A stretch of DNA of 64,000 bases, taken from assembly GCA_937899415.1 (NCBI GenBank), contig CALBPI010000061.1, forward strand, positions 62,001-126,000. Reading direction: 5' to 3'. Shown one piece after another: positions 34,480 to 43,150 of the stretch (the first letter of the stretch is position 1; each line of letters opens with the position of its first letter). The translations under genes and the position numbers were made by a program. Below the pieces are notes generated by a model, which saw only the letters and a list, made by a program, of their open reading frames with translations, was not told the DNA's origin and did no database searches. The DNA comes from an uncultured Gammaproteobacteria bacterium (GTDB lineage Bacteria; Pseudomonadota; Gammaproteobacteria; Steroidobacterales; Woeseiaceae).

Positions 34480-34913
34480 GCGTCGGGCCGACTGTCGATG
34501 ATGGCCATGGTGATTCGCGAGATGCAGGTTAGTTTGCCCGCCTCATTGCGCTGCTCGATGCCCCAGACCTGTGTCGTCCGGCCCAGGTGGTGCGGCGTGG
34601 CGACTGCCGTCACGCGGCCTTCGCGTGTCGGGCGTACATGATTGGCATTGATGTCCAGACCGACCACGCGGTAGCGCGACGCGTCCACGGTGAGCGCGGC
34701 ACCGACACTGCCCAGTGTTTCCGCAAGCGCCACGGATGCACCGCCGTGCAGAATGCCGTAGGGCTGATGGGTGCGATTGTCGACGGGCATGCTGCCCGTG
34801 AGGCTGTTCTCGTCGATGGCCTCGATGCGAATGTCGAGCGTCTCGACGAGTGTGTTGGCGCTCCAGGCGTTGGCTGCAGCGACATCGGGAAGCGTGTTGT
34901 TGTACCAGATCAT
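34476..34913 (-). CDS. PaaI/EntH-type hotdog thioesterase
   Basis: The 145-residue hotdog-fold protein has the family core MPVDNRTHQPYGILHGGASVALAETLGS with the catalytic HGG and the glutamate of AETLGS. A C-terminal GRTTQVWGIEQRNEAGKL segment follows. Such enzymes hydrolyse acyl- or aroyl-CoA (EntH, MenI, YbdB). I use ATG 34913 because relatives begin with MIWxx; a GTG three codons upstream is possible. It is 58 bases after argH and coupled to the lptM-like gene by a four-base overlap. Confidence 0.85.
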   Translation of the reverse strand: MIWYNNTLPDVAAANAWSANTLVETLDIRIEAIDENSLTGSMPVDNRTHQPYGILHGGASVALAETLGSVGAALTVDASRYRVVGLDINANHVRPTREGRVTAVATPHHLGRTTQVWGIEQRNEAGKLTCISRITMAIIDSRPDA

Positions 34914-34971
34914 CTTCGGCACCGCGGATGGGGCCGAAGACTATACCGCGATCACCTCTGGCCCGGTAACG

Positions 34972-36159
34972 TCACGCGCCGCTGAAGCGCTTGCCCACCT
35001 CGCGGTAGGCGTCGCGAAAACTCAGGCCCTGCTCGACGACGAGCCGATTGGCTTCCTCGGCAGCGTGAATGCCCGCCGATAGCGTGATGTTCTCGGGTCG
35101 AAACGCCACACCGTCGAGCATGGGTTTCATGATGGCCAGCGTGTCGTCGGCGAGATCAATCGCGCGAAACAGCGGCGCCTTGAGGCGTTGCAGGTCGCGG
35201 TGATAACCCGAGGTCAGTTTCTGCGTGATCATGAGGCACTCATCGAGGCAGGCCTGCGCCGTCGCGGGCGCGGCCCGCACGAGTTCAAGCACGTCGGGAT
35301 TGCGCTTCTGCGGCATGATCGAGCTGCCTGTCGTCAGCGACTCAGGCAGCGCGACATAGGCGAATTCCTGCGTGTAGAACAACAGCAGGTCGGCCGCCAG
35401 TCGCGCCGTGTCGCCCAGCATCATCGTGATCTCGAAACACAAGTGGGCCTCAGCCTTGCCACGCGCAAGCTGCACGGCCGTGACCGGCTGCTCTACGCGG
35501 TCGAAGCCCAGCGACGTCGCCGTTGCATTGCGATCAATGGGCACGCCGGGCGTGCCGTAGCCCGCGGCGCTGCCCAGCGGTGAGGCGCCCAGACGGTGCT
35601 TCACGGCGGATAGCGCCGCAACGTTGTCCTGGAGTCCCGCAGAAAATCCGCCGGCCCAAAGCGCGACACTCGACGGCATCGCCTGCTGCAGGTGCGTGTA
35701 GCCGGGCAGCACCGTATCCGATTCGCGGCCCGCGAGATCGGACAGAGCCGTCGTGAGCTCGGTCAGCCGGTGGCCGAGGTCGTCGCAGGCATCGCGCAAG
35801 TAGAGCCGTAACGCGGCCAGCACCTGGTCATTGCGAGAGCGACCCAGATGCAGCCGTCCGCCCGCGGCGCCGATGCGCGCCGTCAGACGGGACTCGAGCG
35901 CCGTGTGCACGTCCTCTTCCTCAAGCGAGATCGTCCACGCGCCGTCTGCGTGCTCGGCGCCCAGTGCGGCGAGTCCCTGGGTAATGGCGGCGTGGTCTGC
36001 GCTTTCGATCAGCCCCTGCGCCTGCAGCATGTCAGCGTGCGCTGTCGAGGCGCGCACGTCGTAGGCCACGAGCCGCTCATCGAGCTTGTGGTCTTCGCCG
36101 GCCGTGTAGCGCAGCACGCGGTCGTCGAGGCTCGCGCCCTTGTCCCAGAGCCGGCTCAT
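34972..36159 (-). CDS. argH: Argininosuccinate lyase
   Basis: The 395-residue protein carries the fumarase-superfamily signature GSSIMPQKRNPD near residues 270-281. It also has HLGRSRNDQV at about 104-113 and GYTHLQQAMP at about 150-159. It splits argininosuccinate into arginine and fumarate, the last step of the pathway. It lacks roughly 60 C-terminal residues found in the E. coli enzyme but ends naturally. It is the last arginine gene of the operon and overlaps argB by four bases (ATGA). Confidence 0.95.
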   Translation of the reverse strand: MSRLWDKGASLDDRVLRYTAGEDHKLDERLVAYDVRASTAHADMLQAQGLIESADHAAITQGLAALGAEHADGAWTISLEEEDVHTALESRLTARIGAAGGRLHLGRSRNDQVLAALRLYLRDACDDLGHRLTELTTALSDLAGRESDTVLPGYTHLQQAMPSSVALWAGGFSAGLQDNVAALSAVKHRLGASPLGSAAGYGTPGVPIDRNATATSLGFDRVEQPVTAVQLARGKAEAHLCFEITMMLGDTARLAADLLLFYTQEFAYVALPESLTTGSSIMPQKRNPDVLELVRAAPATAQACLDECLMITQKLTSGYHRDLQRLKAPLFRAIDLADDTLAIMKPMLDGVAFRPENITLSAGIHAAEEANRLVVEQGLSFRDAYREVGKRFSGA

Positions 36160-37085
36160 GGCGTGTCACCGGGTGCCTGCTCGGCGGCCGTCAAGGCGTC
36201 AATCGAGTGCACCACGAGCGTGCCCGTGCCCTCGTTGGTGAACACCTCAAGCAGCAGGCTGTCTTCGAGTTTCGACGAGATGATGTGGACGCGCTCGACG
36301 CCACCGGCGAGCGCCGCATCGATCGCCGCGGCCTTGGGCAACATGCCGTCCGTGAGCTTGCCGCTGTCCACGAGCTTCTCGAGTCCGGCGCGGTCGATGT
36401 AGCTGATCAGCGAGCGCGGGTCGCTGGCGTCCTCGAGGATGCCGGGCGCGCCTGTCGCGAGAATGAGTTTTTCTGCGCCAAGCTCTGCAGCGATGGCCGC
36501 AGCGACCGTGTCGGCGTTGATGTTGAGCAGCTCGCCGTCGGGGTCCGCGGACAGCGGACTGACGACGGGCATCAGGCCGTTATCGAGCTGCTTGGCGAGC
36601 ACCTCGGTGTCGACGCCGTCGATGTCGCCGACGTGGCCGTAGTCCACGAGCCCTTCCTCAGTCTCGACGGGCGGTCGGCGGTGGGCGCGAATGAGGCCCG
36701 CATCGACGCCGCTGATCCCAACAGCCGGGATATCGAGGTCGCGGCAGGCAGCCAGGATGCGCGTGTTGATCTGGCCGTTGAGCACCATGGCCGAGACGTT
36801 GAGCGATTCGGCGTCGGTGACGCGGCGCCCGGCTACAAACGTCGGGTCGACACCCAGTGCTTTGGCCAGCGCCGTCGACTGCGGGCCGCCGCCGTGTACG
36901 AGCACAACGCGGATGCCGACCTGGTGCAGGATACCGACCTGTTCCATGAGTGCGCGGGTACCCGCCGCGTCGGCAAAAATCTCACCGCCCGCTTTCAGGA
37001 CGAAGGTCTTGCGCTTGTAGAGCCGGATGTAGGGCGCCGCGTGCTTGAGCGCCGACACGACGATGGCGCGTTCGTTGCTCTTCAT
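36156..37085 (-). CDS. argB: Acetylglutamate kinase
   Basis: A 309-residue amino-acid kinase with FVLKAGGEIF near residues 28-37 (lysine and glycines for ATP), VLVHGGGPQ at about 61-69, and ILATGAPGILED plus SGKLTDGMLPKAAAI in the C-terminal half. It phosphorylates N-acetylglutamate (or an N-acylglutamate). It has an N-terminal extension relative to E. coli ArgB, as in feedback-sensitive forms, but lacks the acetyltransferase domain seen fused to it in Xanthomonas. It overlaps argF' and argH by four bases each. Confidence 0.93.
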   Translation of the reverse strand: MKSNERAIVVSALKHAAPYIRLYKRKTFVLKAGGEIFADAAGTRALMEQVGILHQVGIRVVLVHGGGPQSTALAKALGVDPTFVAGRRVTDAESLNVSAMVLNGQINTRILAACRDLDIPAVGISGVDAGLIRAHRRPPVETEEGLVDYGHVGDIDGVDTEVLAKQLDNGLMPVVSPLSADPDGELLNINADTVAAAIAAELGAEKLILATGAPGILEDASDPRSLISYIDRAGLEKLVDSGKLTDGMLPKAAAIDAALAGGVERVHIISSKLEDSLLLEVFTNEGTGTLVVHSIDALTAAEQAPGDTP

Positions 37086-38095
37086 GTCGCGGATCCCGAG
37101 AGCATGCGATGCAGCACAGCCATTTGCGCCAGCATGCGGTTACGGGCTTCGGGGATAACGATGCTGCGCGGGCCGTCGAGGATTTCATCCGCCACGACCA
37201 CACCGCGTCTTACCGGCAGGCAGTGCATGAAGCGGCAGTCGTCGCGCGCGGGTTCGAACCAGCCTTCGTCAACACACCAGTCCCTGAGCTCAAGGCGTGC
37301 CTGGTCCTCGGCGTTGCGTTGGCCGTAGTGCTGGGTCGAAGACCAGCTCTTCGCGTAAATGACGTGGGCGCCTTCCATCGCCTCGGCGCGGTTGTCGCTC
37401 TCGCGTACCGAGCCGCCGTTGGCGCTGGCGACGGCCTCAGCCTCGCGCATGATCGGGTCGGGCAGCTCGAAGCCCTCGGGCCGCAGCACCGTGACGTCCA
37501 TGCCGCGCATGGCGGCCATGTGCAGCGTGCTTGAGGGTACGGCGAGCGGCAGTGCCATGGGGTGGTAGGCCCAGCTCAGCACGAACTTGCCACCTTGTTT
37601 GGGCATGTTGAAGTCGTCGAGTGTCTTCCAGTCGGCCAGGCTCTGGCAGGGGTGGCTCATGGCTGATTCCATGTTGATCCAGGGCGTGTCGCCAACGAAG
37701 TCGGTCAGTGCAGAGAACGCCGTTTCCTTGATGTCGGTGTCCAGGTCGCGACGTTCTGCAAACGCGCGAATACCGATGGCGTCGCCGTAGGACGCGATGA
37801 CGGGCACGGCTTCGCGGATGTGTTCGGCGGCGTTGCCGTCCATGACGATGCCGTGGCGCGATTCGAGACCGTGGATCGACATGTCAGGGGAGATCACAAA
37901 CGCACCACCACCGAGTCGTGTCATTGCGGCCTGGAACGAGGCCAGCGTTCGCAATGACGGACTCAGGAACAGCAGCGACAGCACTTTGCCCTCGAGCGCG
38001 CGGGGTTCCGGTTGCTCGTCGAGTCGCCCCGCAAGTTCGAGCAGTTCCGAGATTTCTGCGACCTCAAAGTCGCGCAGGTGATTGAAGGATTGCAT
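37082..38095 (-). CDS. argF': N-acyl-L-ornithine carbamoyltransferase (ArgF')
   Basis: This 337-residue transcarbamylase replaces the ordinary ornithine transcarbamylase. The carbamoyl-phosphate loop reads SPSLRTLASFQ rather than STRTR. The middle has VMDGNAAEHIREAVPVI and HPCQSLADW, and the C-terminal loop is FMHCLPVRRG. These follow the N-acetylornithine (Xanthomonas) and N-succinylornithine (Bacteroides) enzymes. The acyl group cannot be decided here. The route would then be acylornithine, acylcitrulline, citrulline, which requires a deacylase not seen in this window. It overlaps argD (TGATG) and argB (ATGA). Confidence 0.88.
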   Translation of the reverse strand: MQSFNHLRDFEVAEISELLELAGRLDEQPEPRALEGKVLSLLFLSPSLRTLASFQAAMTRLGGGAFVISPDMSIHGLESRHGIVMDGNAAEHIREAVPVIASYGDAIGIRAFAERRDLDTDIKETAFSALTDFVGDTPWINMESAMSHPCQSLADWKTLDDFNMPKQGGKFVLSWAYHPMALPLAVPSSTLHMAAMRGMDVTVLRPEGFELPDPIMREAEAVASANGGSVRESDNRAEAMEGAHVIYAKSWSSTQHYGQRNAEDQARLELRDWCVDEGWFEPARDDCRFMHCLPVRRGVVVADEILDGPRSIVIPEARNRMLAQMAVLHRMLSGSAT

Positions 38096-39258
38096 CAGTC
38101 GATCTCCGCCGGCAATTCTGCGAGCCGGCTTGCCAGGAAGTGAATATCGCGCTCGACAATCGTCAGCGGTGGCAGCAAACGCAGGACATGTGGGTCGCCG
38201 CTGGTGCCCGTGAGTATGCCGCGTTCAAGCAGCGCGTCCCGAACTTGTGCCGCCGGCGGCTTGCAGCGCAAACCGAGCAGGAGGCCGCGGCCCTGCACGG
38301 CGGTCACGGGGCCCGTAACGCACTGGACACGAACCTGGGCCTCGCGTTCGCGCGCGTTGTCCATGAGTGCGGCGTCCTCGATCGTCTGCAGCACGGCGCT
38401 TATTGCTGCGGCTGCGAGCGGCCCGCCACCAAACGTCGTGCCGAGATCGCCCTTGCGGCATTCGGCGGCGACAGCGGCCGTGGTCAGCACGGCGCCGCAG
38501 GGGATGCCGCCACCCAGTGACTTGGCGGCTGTGACGAGATCGGGGGTTACGCCCGCGTGCTGGATGGCAAAGGGCAGGCCGCTGCGACCGATGCCACTTT
38601 GCACCTCGTCGGCGACAAACAGCGCACCGGATTCCGAGGCGCCCTGCGCCAGTGCCCGCAGGAACTCGGTCGACAGGTCGTAGGCACCCGCGACGCCCTG
38701 CACGGGCTCGACGATCACGGCGGCCGTGTTGTCATCGAAGGCGGCGCGCGCGGCGTCAACATCGTCGCGCTTTACGAAGTGCACATCGAACGGCGTATCG
38801 GGGAAGGCGTACCAGCGCTTGTGGCTGCCCCAGGTCACCGCGCCGGCCGCCGCCGTGCGGCCGTGGAAGGCGTGCGAGACGGCCACGATGCGTTTGCGAC
38901 CTGTCACGAGGCAGGCCAGCCGCAGCGCATTCTCGTTGGCTTCGGCGCCCGAGTTGACGAAGAAGGCGTGGGTGAGTGCGTCGGGGGCGAAGTCGACGAG
39001 CCGCCTGGCCGCCTCGGCGCGCACGTCCATGGCGATCGCGTTCGATTGAAACGGCAGCCGACCAAGCTGCGCCGTCACAGCCTGAATGAGTGCCGGATGG
39101 TCGTAACCCAGCACGGCCACGGCGTGGCCGCCGTATAGGTCGAGCACCTTGCGGCCCTCGGCGTCGAAGAGCCAGGCGCCCCGTCCCTCAACGGGCTCAA
39201 ACGGCAGCTGTGCGTAGACGGGGAGCGTGTAGCGCAGCTCTTCGTCGTGAGCGCTCAT
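38095..39258 (-). CDS. argD: Acetylornithine aminotransferase
   Basis: A 387-residue class III PLP aminotransferase: LDLYGGHAVAVLGYDHPA near residues 40-57, NSGAEANENALRLA, VEPVQGVAGA, FVADEVQSGIGRSG and the PLP lysine in TAAKSLGGGIPCG. It makes N-acylornithine from the semialdehyde. ATG 39258 is used because it overlaps the argC stop by one base (TGATG) and leaves the normal length; the longer frame only reads into argC. Argc-D-F' are adjacent, matching consecutive enzymatic steps. Confidence 0.93.
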   Translation of the reverse strand: MSAHDEELRYTLPVYAQLPFEPVEGRGAWLFDAEGRKVLDLYGGHAVAVLGYDHPALIQAVTAQLGRLPFQSNAIAMDVRAEAARRLVDFAPDALTHAFFVNSGAEANENALRLACLVTGRKRIVAVSHAFHGRTAAAGAVTWGSHKRWYAFPDTPFDVHFVKRDDVDAARAAFDDNTAAVIVEPVQGVAGAYDLSTEFLRALAQGASESGALFVADEVQSGIGRSGLPFAIQHAGVTPDLVTAAKSLGGGIPCGAVLTTAAVAAECRKGDLGTTFGGGPLAAAAISAVLQTIEDAALMDNAREREAQVRVQCVTGPVTAVQGRGLLLGLRCKPPAAQVRDALLERGILTGTSGDPHVLRLLPPLTIVERDIHFLASRLAELPAEID

Positions 39259-40316
39259 CAGGTCCACCCCGCTGCGCTTTGCATGAGGCCTGTCGCTTCG
39301 TCGAGCCCCAGCAGTCGGTTCATCCACTGCACCGCGCCACCCGCGGCGCCCTTGACGAGGTTGTCGATCACCACGGTGACGCAGACGGTGTCGTTCGCTG
39401 TTGCGAGCCCCAGCTGCGCAAAGTTGCTGCCGACAACAGACTTGAGCCGTGGCATACCGTCAACGACACGGATGAACGGCGCGCCAGCGTAATAGCCTGC
39501 GAATGCATCGTGCAGGGATGCCTCGTTGCACGCGGCGGTCGCGGGCGCGACCACCGTCATGTGAATGCCGCGCGCGAACGGTCCCGAGTGCGGCACGAAA
39601 TGCAGCGCGGGTGTTGTACCCGTCGCGGCCGCGACGTGCGCTACGACTTCGGGCGCGTGGCGGTGCGACAGCGGCTTGTAGGCAAACAGGTTGGCGTGGC
39701 GCTCGGGCAGGTGCGTGGTTGCGGTGGGCACCTTGCCTGAACCCGTAGCGCCCGTGATGCCTGTGGCCACGAGATTGGGTTCTGCGAGCCCGTGCTTGAG
39801 CAGCGGCACGATGGCGAGCTGCATTGCTGTGGCGAAGCACCCGGGGTGGCCGACATGCTGCGCGGGCGTCTCGGCCAGGTGTTCGGGCACGGCGCTCACA
39901 AACTGTGGCAGCCGCTCGGGCGCACCGTGCGCGTGACCGTAGACGGCCGCGTAGGCGTCGGCATCGGCGTAGCGAAAGTCGGCCGAGGCGTCGACGACGT
40001 GCACGGCCGTGCCCGCAGCCTCGGCGGCGTCGAGTGTTGCTGCGATGGTCGCCGCCGCGGCGCCGTGCGGTGCGGCCGAGAACACCGCTGCCGATTCGAG
40101 TCCGGCCAGGGTCGCCATCGCGTCGTCGGTCGATACGAAGTTCGAATCGATGTGGCTCGCGAGGTGCGGGAATTGGTCAGCGATCGCGCCCCCGGCCTGG
40201 CGGTCCGAGGTGGCGGCTTGCAGCTCTAGTGCGGCGTGCCCGGCGATGAGCCGCAACAGTTCACCGCCCACGTAGCCCGTGGCGCCAAGCACGATGCAGG
40301 GCGTGCGCTTAGTCAT
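39258..40316 (-). CDS. argC: N-acetyl-gamma-glutamyl-phosphate reductase
   Basis: The 352-residue dehydrogenase starts with the NADP motif VLGATGYVGGELLRLI (residues 9-24) and has its catalytic cysteine in GHPGCFATAMQL (about 150-161) and a histidine in HSGPFARGIHM. It reduces N-acylglutamyl phosphate to the semialdehyde. The start is ATG 40316, which overlaps the upstream P-loop gene by eight bases. It is embedded in the coupled arginine operon. Confidence 0.93.
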   Translation of the reverse strand: MTKRTPCIVLGATGYVGGELLRLIAGHAALELQAATSDRQAGGAIADQFPHLASHIDSNFVSTDDAMATLAGLESAAVFSAAPHGAAAATIAATLDAAEAAGTAVHVVDASADFRYADADAYAAVYGHAHGAPERLPQFVSAVPEHLAETPAQHVGHPGCFATAMQLAIVPLLKHGLAEPNLVATGITGATGSGKVPTATTHLPERHANLFAYKPLSHRHAPEVVAHVAAATGTTPALHFVPHSGPFARGIHMTVVAPATAACNEASLHDAFAGYYAGAPFIRVVDGMPRLKSVVGSNFAQLGLATANDTVCVTVVIDNLVKGAAGGAVQWMNRLLGLDEATGLMQSAAGWT

Positions 40317-41385
40317 CGCTGACACCTCCGTCACCTGCGAGCGACGCGTACACGGCATCGCCCAGTGCGAGGCCGCTCGTGAGCGCGTTGCGTGCCGTGA
40401 CGCCCATCTGCTGTTCGATGAGGTCGACGCCCACGGCGTTGTCCGTGGCCGGGCCCGTGACCACGGCAGGTTCAATGTCGTAGGTCTCGCGCAGGATGCG
40501 TACACCGCCCCAGGCGGCAACAGGATCGTTGGCGCAAAGCACCACGCTGGTCAGGTTCGGTCGGATCTCATCGTCGGCGAGGATCGCGTCAACGCCGTAA
40601 GTGCCCAGCAGGCCGTCACCAAGCTCCATGACGATGACGTCGGGTTTGTCGGCGGCCAGGGCTGCGAGCAGCGCGCGCGTGAGCGCCGGGCCGTTGTCAC
40701 TGGTCGTCGTCATAATGCCGAAGTCCGAAAACAGCATGGAGGTGCGTGCGCCGGCGTCTTCCATCGCGAGAATATCGCGCCGCAGTGAGACGCCCGTGGC
40801 CTTGCAGGCCGCGACCGATAAACCGTGCGCGCGCAGCCGGCTCACGATGGCACAGGCTGCGGCGGTCTTGCCCGCATCCATGCAGGTGCCGGCAAGCGCC
40901 ACAACGGGTACACCGTTCAGGTCGAGCGTGTCGATCTCGGGCAGCGCATCGCTACCCGCGCGCGCCGGGACGCCGATACGTTCACCGAGGTAAGGGAAAT
41001 CGAGCACCATGCCCAGCACCTTGCAGTCGAACGGGTCGCCGAGCTCGGCATTGACTGACTCGCAGCAGCCGAGCACGCCGCCGATGTTGAGCAGTTGCAG
41101 CGTGTCGCCGGGCGCGAGCGATTCGGGCATGTGGCCCGAGTAGCCAAACAGGGCTTTGCGGTGCCCCAGCGCGCCCACGACGATGTCGCCGCGTTTCACC
41201 ACGGCCATGCGACCGCTCGTGAGTTCGAGCGTGTTGTAACGGCTTTTGTTGTTGAGCACCTCGACGGCGACGAGCACGCCTTCTTCGCAGACGATGTCGT
41301 CGGAGAGCCGCAGCTCGCGGCCCAGGTTCTGTGCTGCCGCCAGCGAGGCCACCTTGTCGACCTGTGTCGAGCGGATCGTGTTCAT
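40309..41385 (-). CDS. Uncharacterised P-loop NTPase in the arginine operon
   Basis: This 358-residue protein has a Walker A-like motif AGTCMDAGKTAAA near residues 175-187, similar in style to BioD, MobB and DUF1611 proteins. The N-terminal half (about 1-165) is a beta-rich domain of unknown type. Later motifs include VIVMELGDGLLG (Walker B-like) and VVLCANDPVAAWGG. I do not recognise a function. It is coupled on both sides: its ATG overlaps the argG stop (ATGA) and its end overlaps argC by eight bases. A role in arginine metabolism or its control is therefore likely but unproven; amidation/ligation or metallochaperone chemistry are alternatives. Confidence 0.7.
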   Translation of the reverse strand: MNTIRSTQVDKVASLAAAQNLGRELRLSDDIVCEEGVLVAVEVLNNKSRYNTLELTSGRMAVVKRGDIVVGALGHRKALFGYSGHMPESLAPGDTLQLLNIGGVLGCCESVNAELGDPFDCKVLGMVLDFPYLGERIGVPARAGSDALPEIDTLDLNGVPVVALAGTCMDAGKTAAACAIVSRLRAHGLSVAACKATGVSLRRDILAMEDAGARTSMLFSDFGIMTTTSDNGPALTRALLAALAADKPDVIVMELGDGLLGTYGVDAILADDEIRPNLTSVVLCANDPVAAWGGVRILRETYDIEPAVVTGPATDNAVGVDLIEQQMGVTARNALTSGLALGDAVYASLAGDGGVSDD

Positions 41386-42599
41386 GACGCCGCCCCGCTC
41401 TTGCCGGCTCGTTGCTGCAGGATGCCGGGCAGTGACAGTACACGCGCGTAGCCGCGCGCATCTGCGGGCGTCCATTCGCCGGCCGCTTCGCCGTAAACGC
41501 CGCGCGTGGCGGCCAGCAGCGAATAGGGCGAGTCGAGACCTTCAATGAAGACGCTGCCCGGCTGCAGGCGCACCTGCACCGTACCCGAGACGCGCTGCTG
41601 CGCGCTGTCGAAGAGCGCCTCGATATCGCGGCAGGCCGGGTCGAGGTGGCGTCCCTCGTGCACGAAGTCGCCGTAGTTCGCCGCGACCGCGTCCTTGATC
41701 CGTTGCTGCGCCGCGCTCAACACGAGTTTCTCAAGCTCGCGGTGCGCGACGATGAGGACTTCGGCGGCGGGTGCTTCAAAGGCCACGCGGCCCTTAGTGC
41801 CCAGGATGGTGTCGCCCAGGTGAATCCCGCGACCGATGCCGAAGCGCGCGGCGCGTTGTTCGAGCGCCTCGATGAGGGCAATGGGTTCGATTGTTGCGCC
41901 ATCGATGCTGACAGGCACGCCCGCCTCGAAACCCAGCGTGAGCGTTTCGGCGGGCAGCGGTGCCTCAAGCGCGCCCGGCGAGAGCACCCAGGCCGACTCG
42001 GGTATGCAGCCCTGGCTCGTGAGCGTTTCCTGGCCGCCGATCGTCACGCCCCAAAGGCCGCGGTTGATCGAGTAGTCACCCCCCGCAGGTGGCAACGGCA
42101 AGTTGTCCTTCTCCAGGTAGGCGATCTGGTCGGCGCGCGCCCAGCTGTTGTCACGTACGGGCGCCAGGACTTCGGCGTTGGGTGCCAAAGCAGCGAGTGC
42201 CACTTCGAAACGCACCTGGTCGTTGCCTGCAGCCGTGCAGCCGTGGGCGATGCGGGTCGCGCCACGGGCGTTGGCCACTTCAGCCATGGCGGCGGCCTGC
42301 ACGCCGCGTTCGGCGCCGACGCACAACGGGTAGAGCTGGCCGCGCCGCACGTTGCCCGCGACGAGGTGGCGCAGCACGCTGTCGAAGAAGCGGCTGCGCG
42401 CGTCGACGAGGTGGTGCTCGGCGGCACCCAGCTCCAGCGCGCGGCGCTCGAGGTCTTCGGCGGTCGCCGCATCGATGCCGCCTGTGTCGATCGTGATCGT
42501 GATGACGGGTGCTTCATGAGTCTCGCGCAGCCAGGGAATGCAGAACGAGGTGTCGAGACCGCCCGAGTAGGCGAGCAGGATGGGTGCGTTGTCAGTCAT
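41382..42599 (-). CDS. argG: Argininosuccinate synthase
   Basis: The 405-residue enzyme carries the PP-loop AYSGGLDTSF at residues 9-18, then GRAHGCTAAGNDQVRFE-like GNDQVRFE near 125 and SINRGLWG near 177. It joins citrulline and aspartate using ATP. It overlaps argR (ATGA) and the P-loop gene (ATGA). The C-terminal TPADARGYARVLSLPG segment is as expected for this family. Confidence 0.95.
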   Translation of the reverse strand: MTDNAPILLAYSGGLDTSFCIPWLRETHEAPVITITIDTGGIDAATAEDLERRALELGAAEHHLVDARSRFFDSVLRHLVAGNVRRGQLYPLCVGAERGVQAAAMAEVANARGATRIAHGCTAAGNDQVRFEVALAALAPNAEVLAPVRDNSWARADQIAYLEKDNLPLPPAGGDYSINRGLWGVTIGGQETLTSQGCIPESAWVLSPGALEAPLPAETLTLGFEAGVPVSIDGATIEPIALIEALEQRAARFGIGRGIHLGDTILGTKGRVAFEAPAAEVLIVAHRELEKLVLSAAQQRIKDAVAANYGDFVHEGRHLDPACRDIEALFDSAQQRVSGTVQVRLQPGSVFIEGLDSPYSLLAATRGVYGEAAGEWTPADARGYARVLSLPGILQQRAGKSGAAS

Positions 42600-43051
42600 T
42601 GGGGGTTACTCCCGCCCCAGTCGGCGAGGCGCCGCTGCAAGCGCCGATTGGCGGCCGCACCGGAGGTGGCAATAAAAATGGTGTCGTCGCCGGACAGTGT
42701 GCCGACGATCTCGGGCCAGCCGCTGCGGTCGAGCTCAACGGCGACGCGCTGGGCGGCGCCGATGGCGGTCTTGACCACGAGCAGGTGGTTGCCCGCGGTT
42801 GCTGTGCCGCGCACAAAGCCCCCGCTTTCGCCTGTCGGCGACGCAGCTGCGGCATCGTCGAGGCGGTAGCCCTCGGGGTCCTTGATGACGTTCATTTCGC
42901 GCAGGTCACGGCTCACGCTCGACTGCGTGACCAGGTGCCCCAGCGACTCGAGCTGCTGCGCGAGCTCGGCCTGGGTGCGAATGGTGCGCTTTCGAAGCAG
43001 GCGCCGGATCACGGCGCGGCGTGCTTCCTGCTGATTGGTTTCGGGCGGCAT
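42596..43051 (-). CDS. argR: Arginine repressor
   Basis: A 151-residue regulator with an N-terminal winged helix (QAELAQQLESLGHLVTQSSVSRDLREMNVIK) and a C-terminal arginine-binding hexamer domain (VVKTAIGAAQRVAVELDR ... GTLSGDDTIFIAT). ATG 43051 is preferred because AGAGGA lies just upstream and the extra 14 codons of the longer frame read through the ARG boxes. As first gene of the operon it should repress itself and all arginine genes when arginine is plentiful. Confidence 0.92.
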   Translation of the reverse strand: MPPETNQQEARRAVIRRLLRKRTIRTQAELAQQLESLGHLVTQSSVSRDLREMNVIKDPEGYRLDDAAAASPTGESGGFVRGTATAGNHLLVVKTAIGAAQRVAVELDRSGWPEIVGTLSGDDTIFIATSGAAANRRLQRRLADWGGSNPQ

Positions 43052-43065
43052 GGCGAATCCTCTAT

Positions 43066-43103
43066 TTGCGCATAAAGTAATATTGATGCGCATAATAATG
43101 CAA
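43066..43103. promoter_or_regulatory. Tandem ARG-box-like ArgR sites
   Basis: Two 18-base AT-rich sites sharing TGCGCATAA occur at 43066-43083 and 43086-43103, two bases apart. The second reads TTGCATTATTATGCGCAT on the minus strand, close to the E. coli ARG-box style of TGCAT-N4-ATGCA. Tandem boxes with two to three bases between them are typical for ArgR. They lie 15 bases upstream of argR and also face the esterase promoter. Confidence 0.65.
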
Positions 43104-43150
43104 GCCCAAATGCGCTATGCTGCGCGCGCCGCTAACCTTGGAGCCCCCCA

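Noticed and set aside
36207-37328. A 373-codon plus-strand frame opposite argB and argF'
   Set aside because: Composition is typical of antisense shadow and it covers well-conserved arginine genes.
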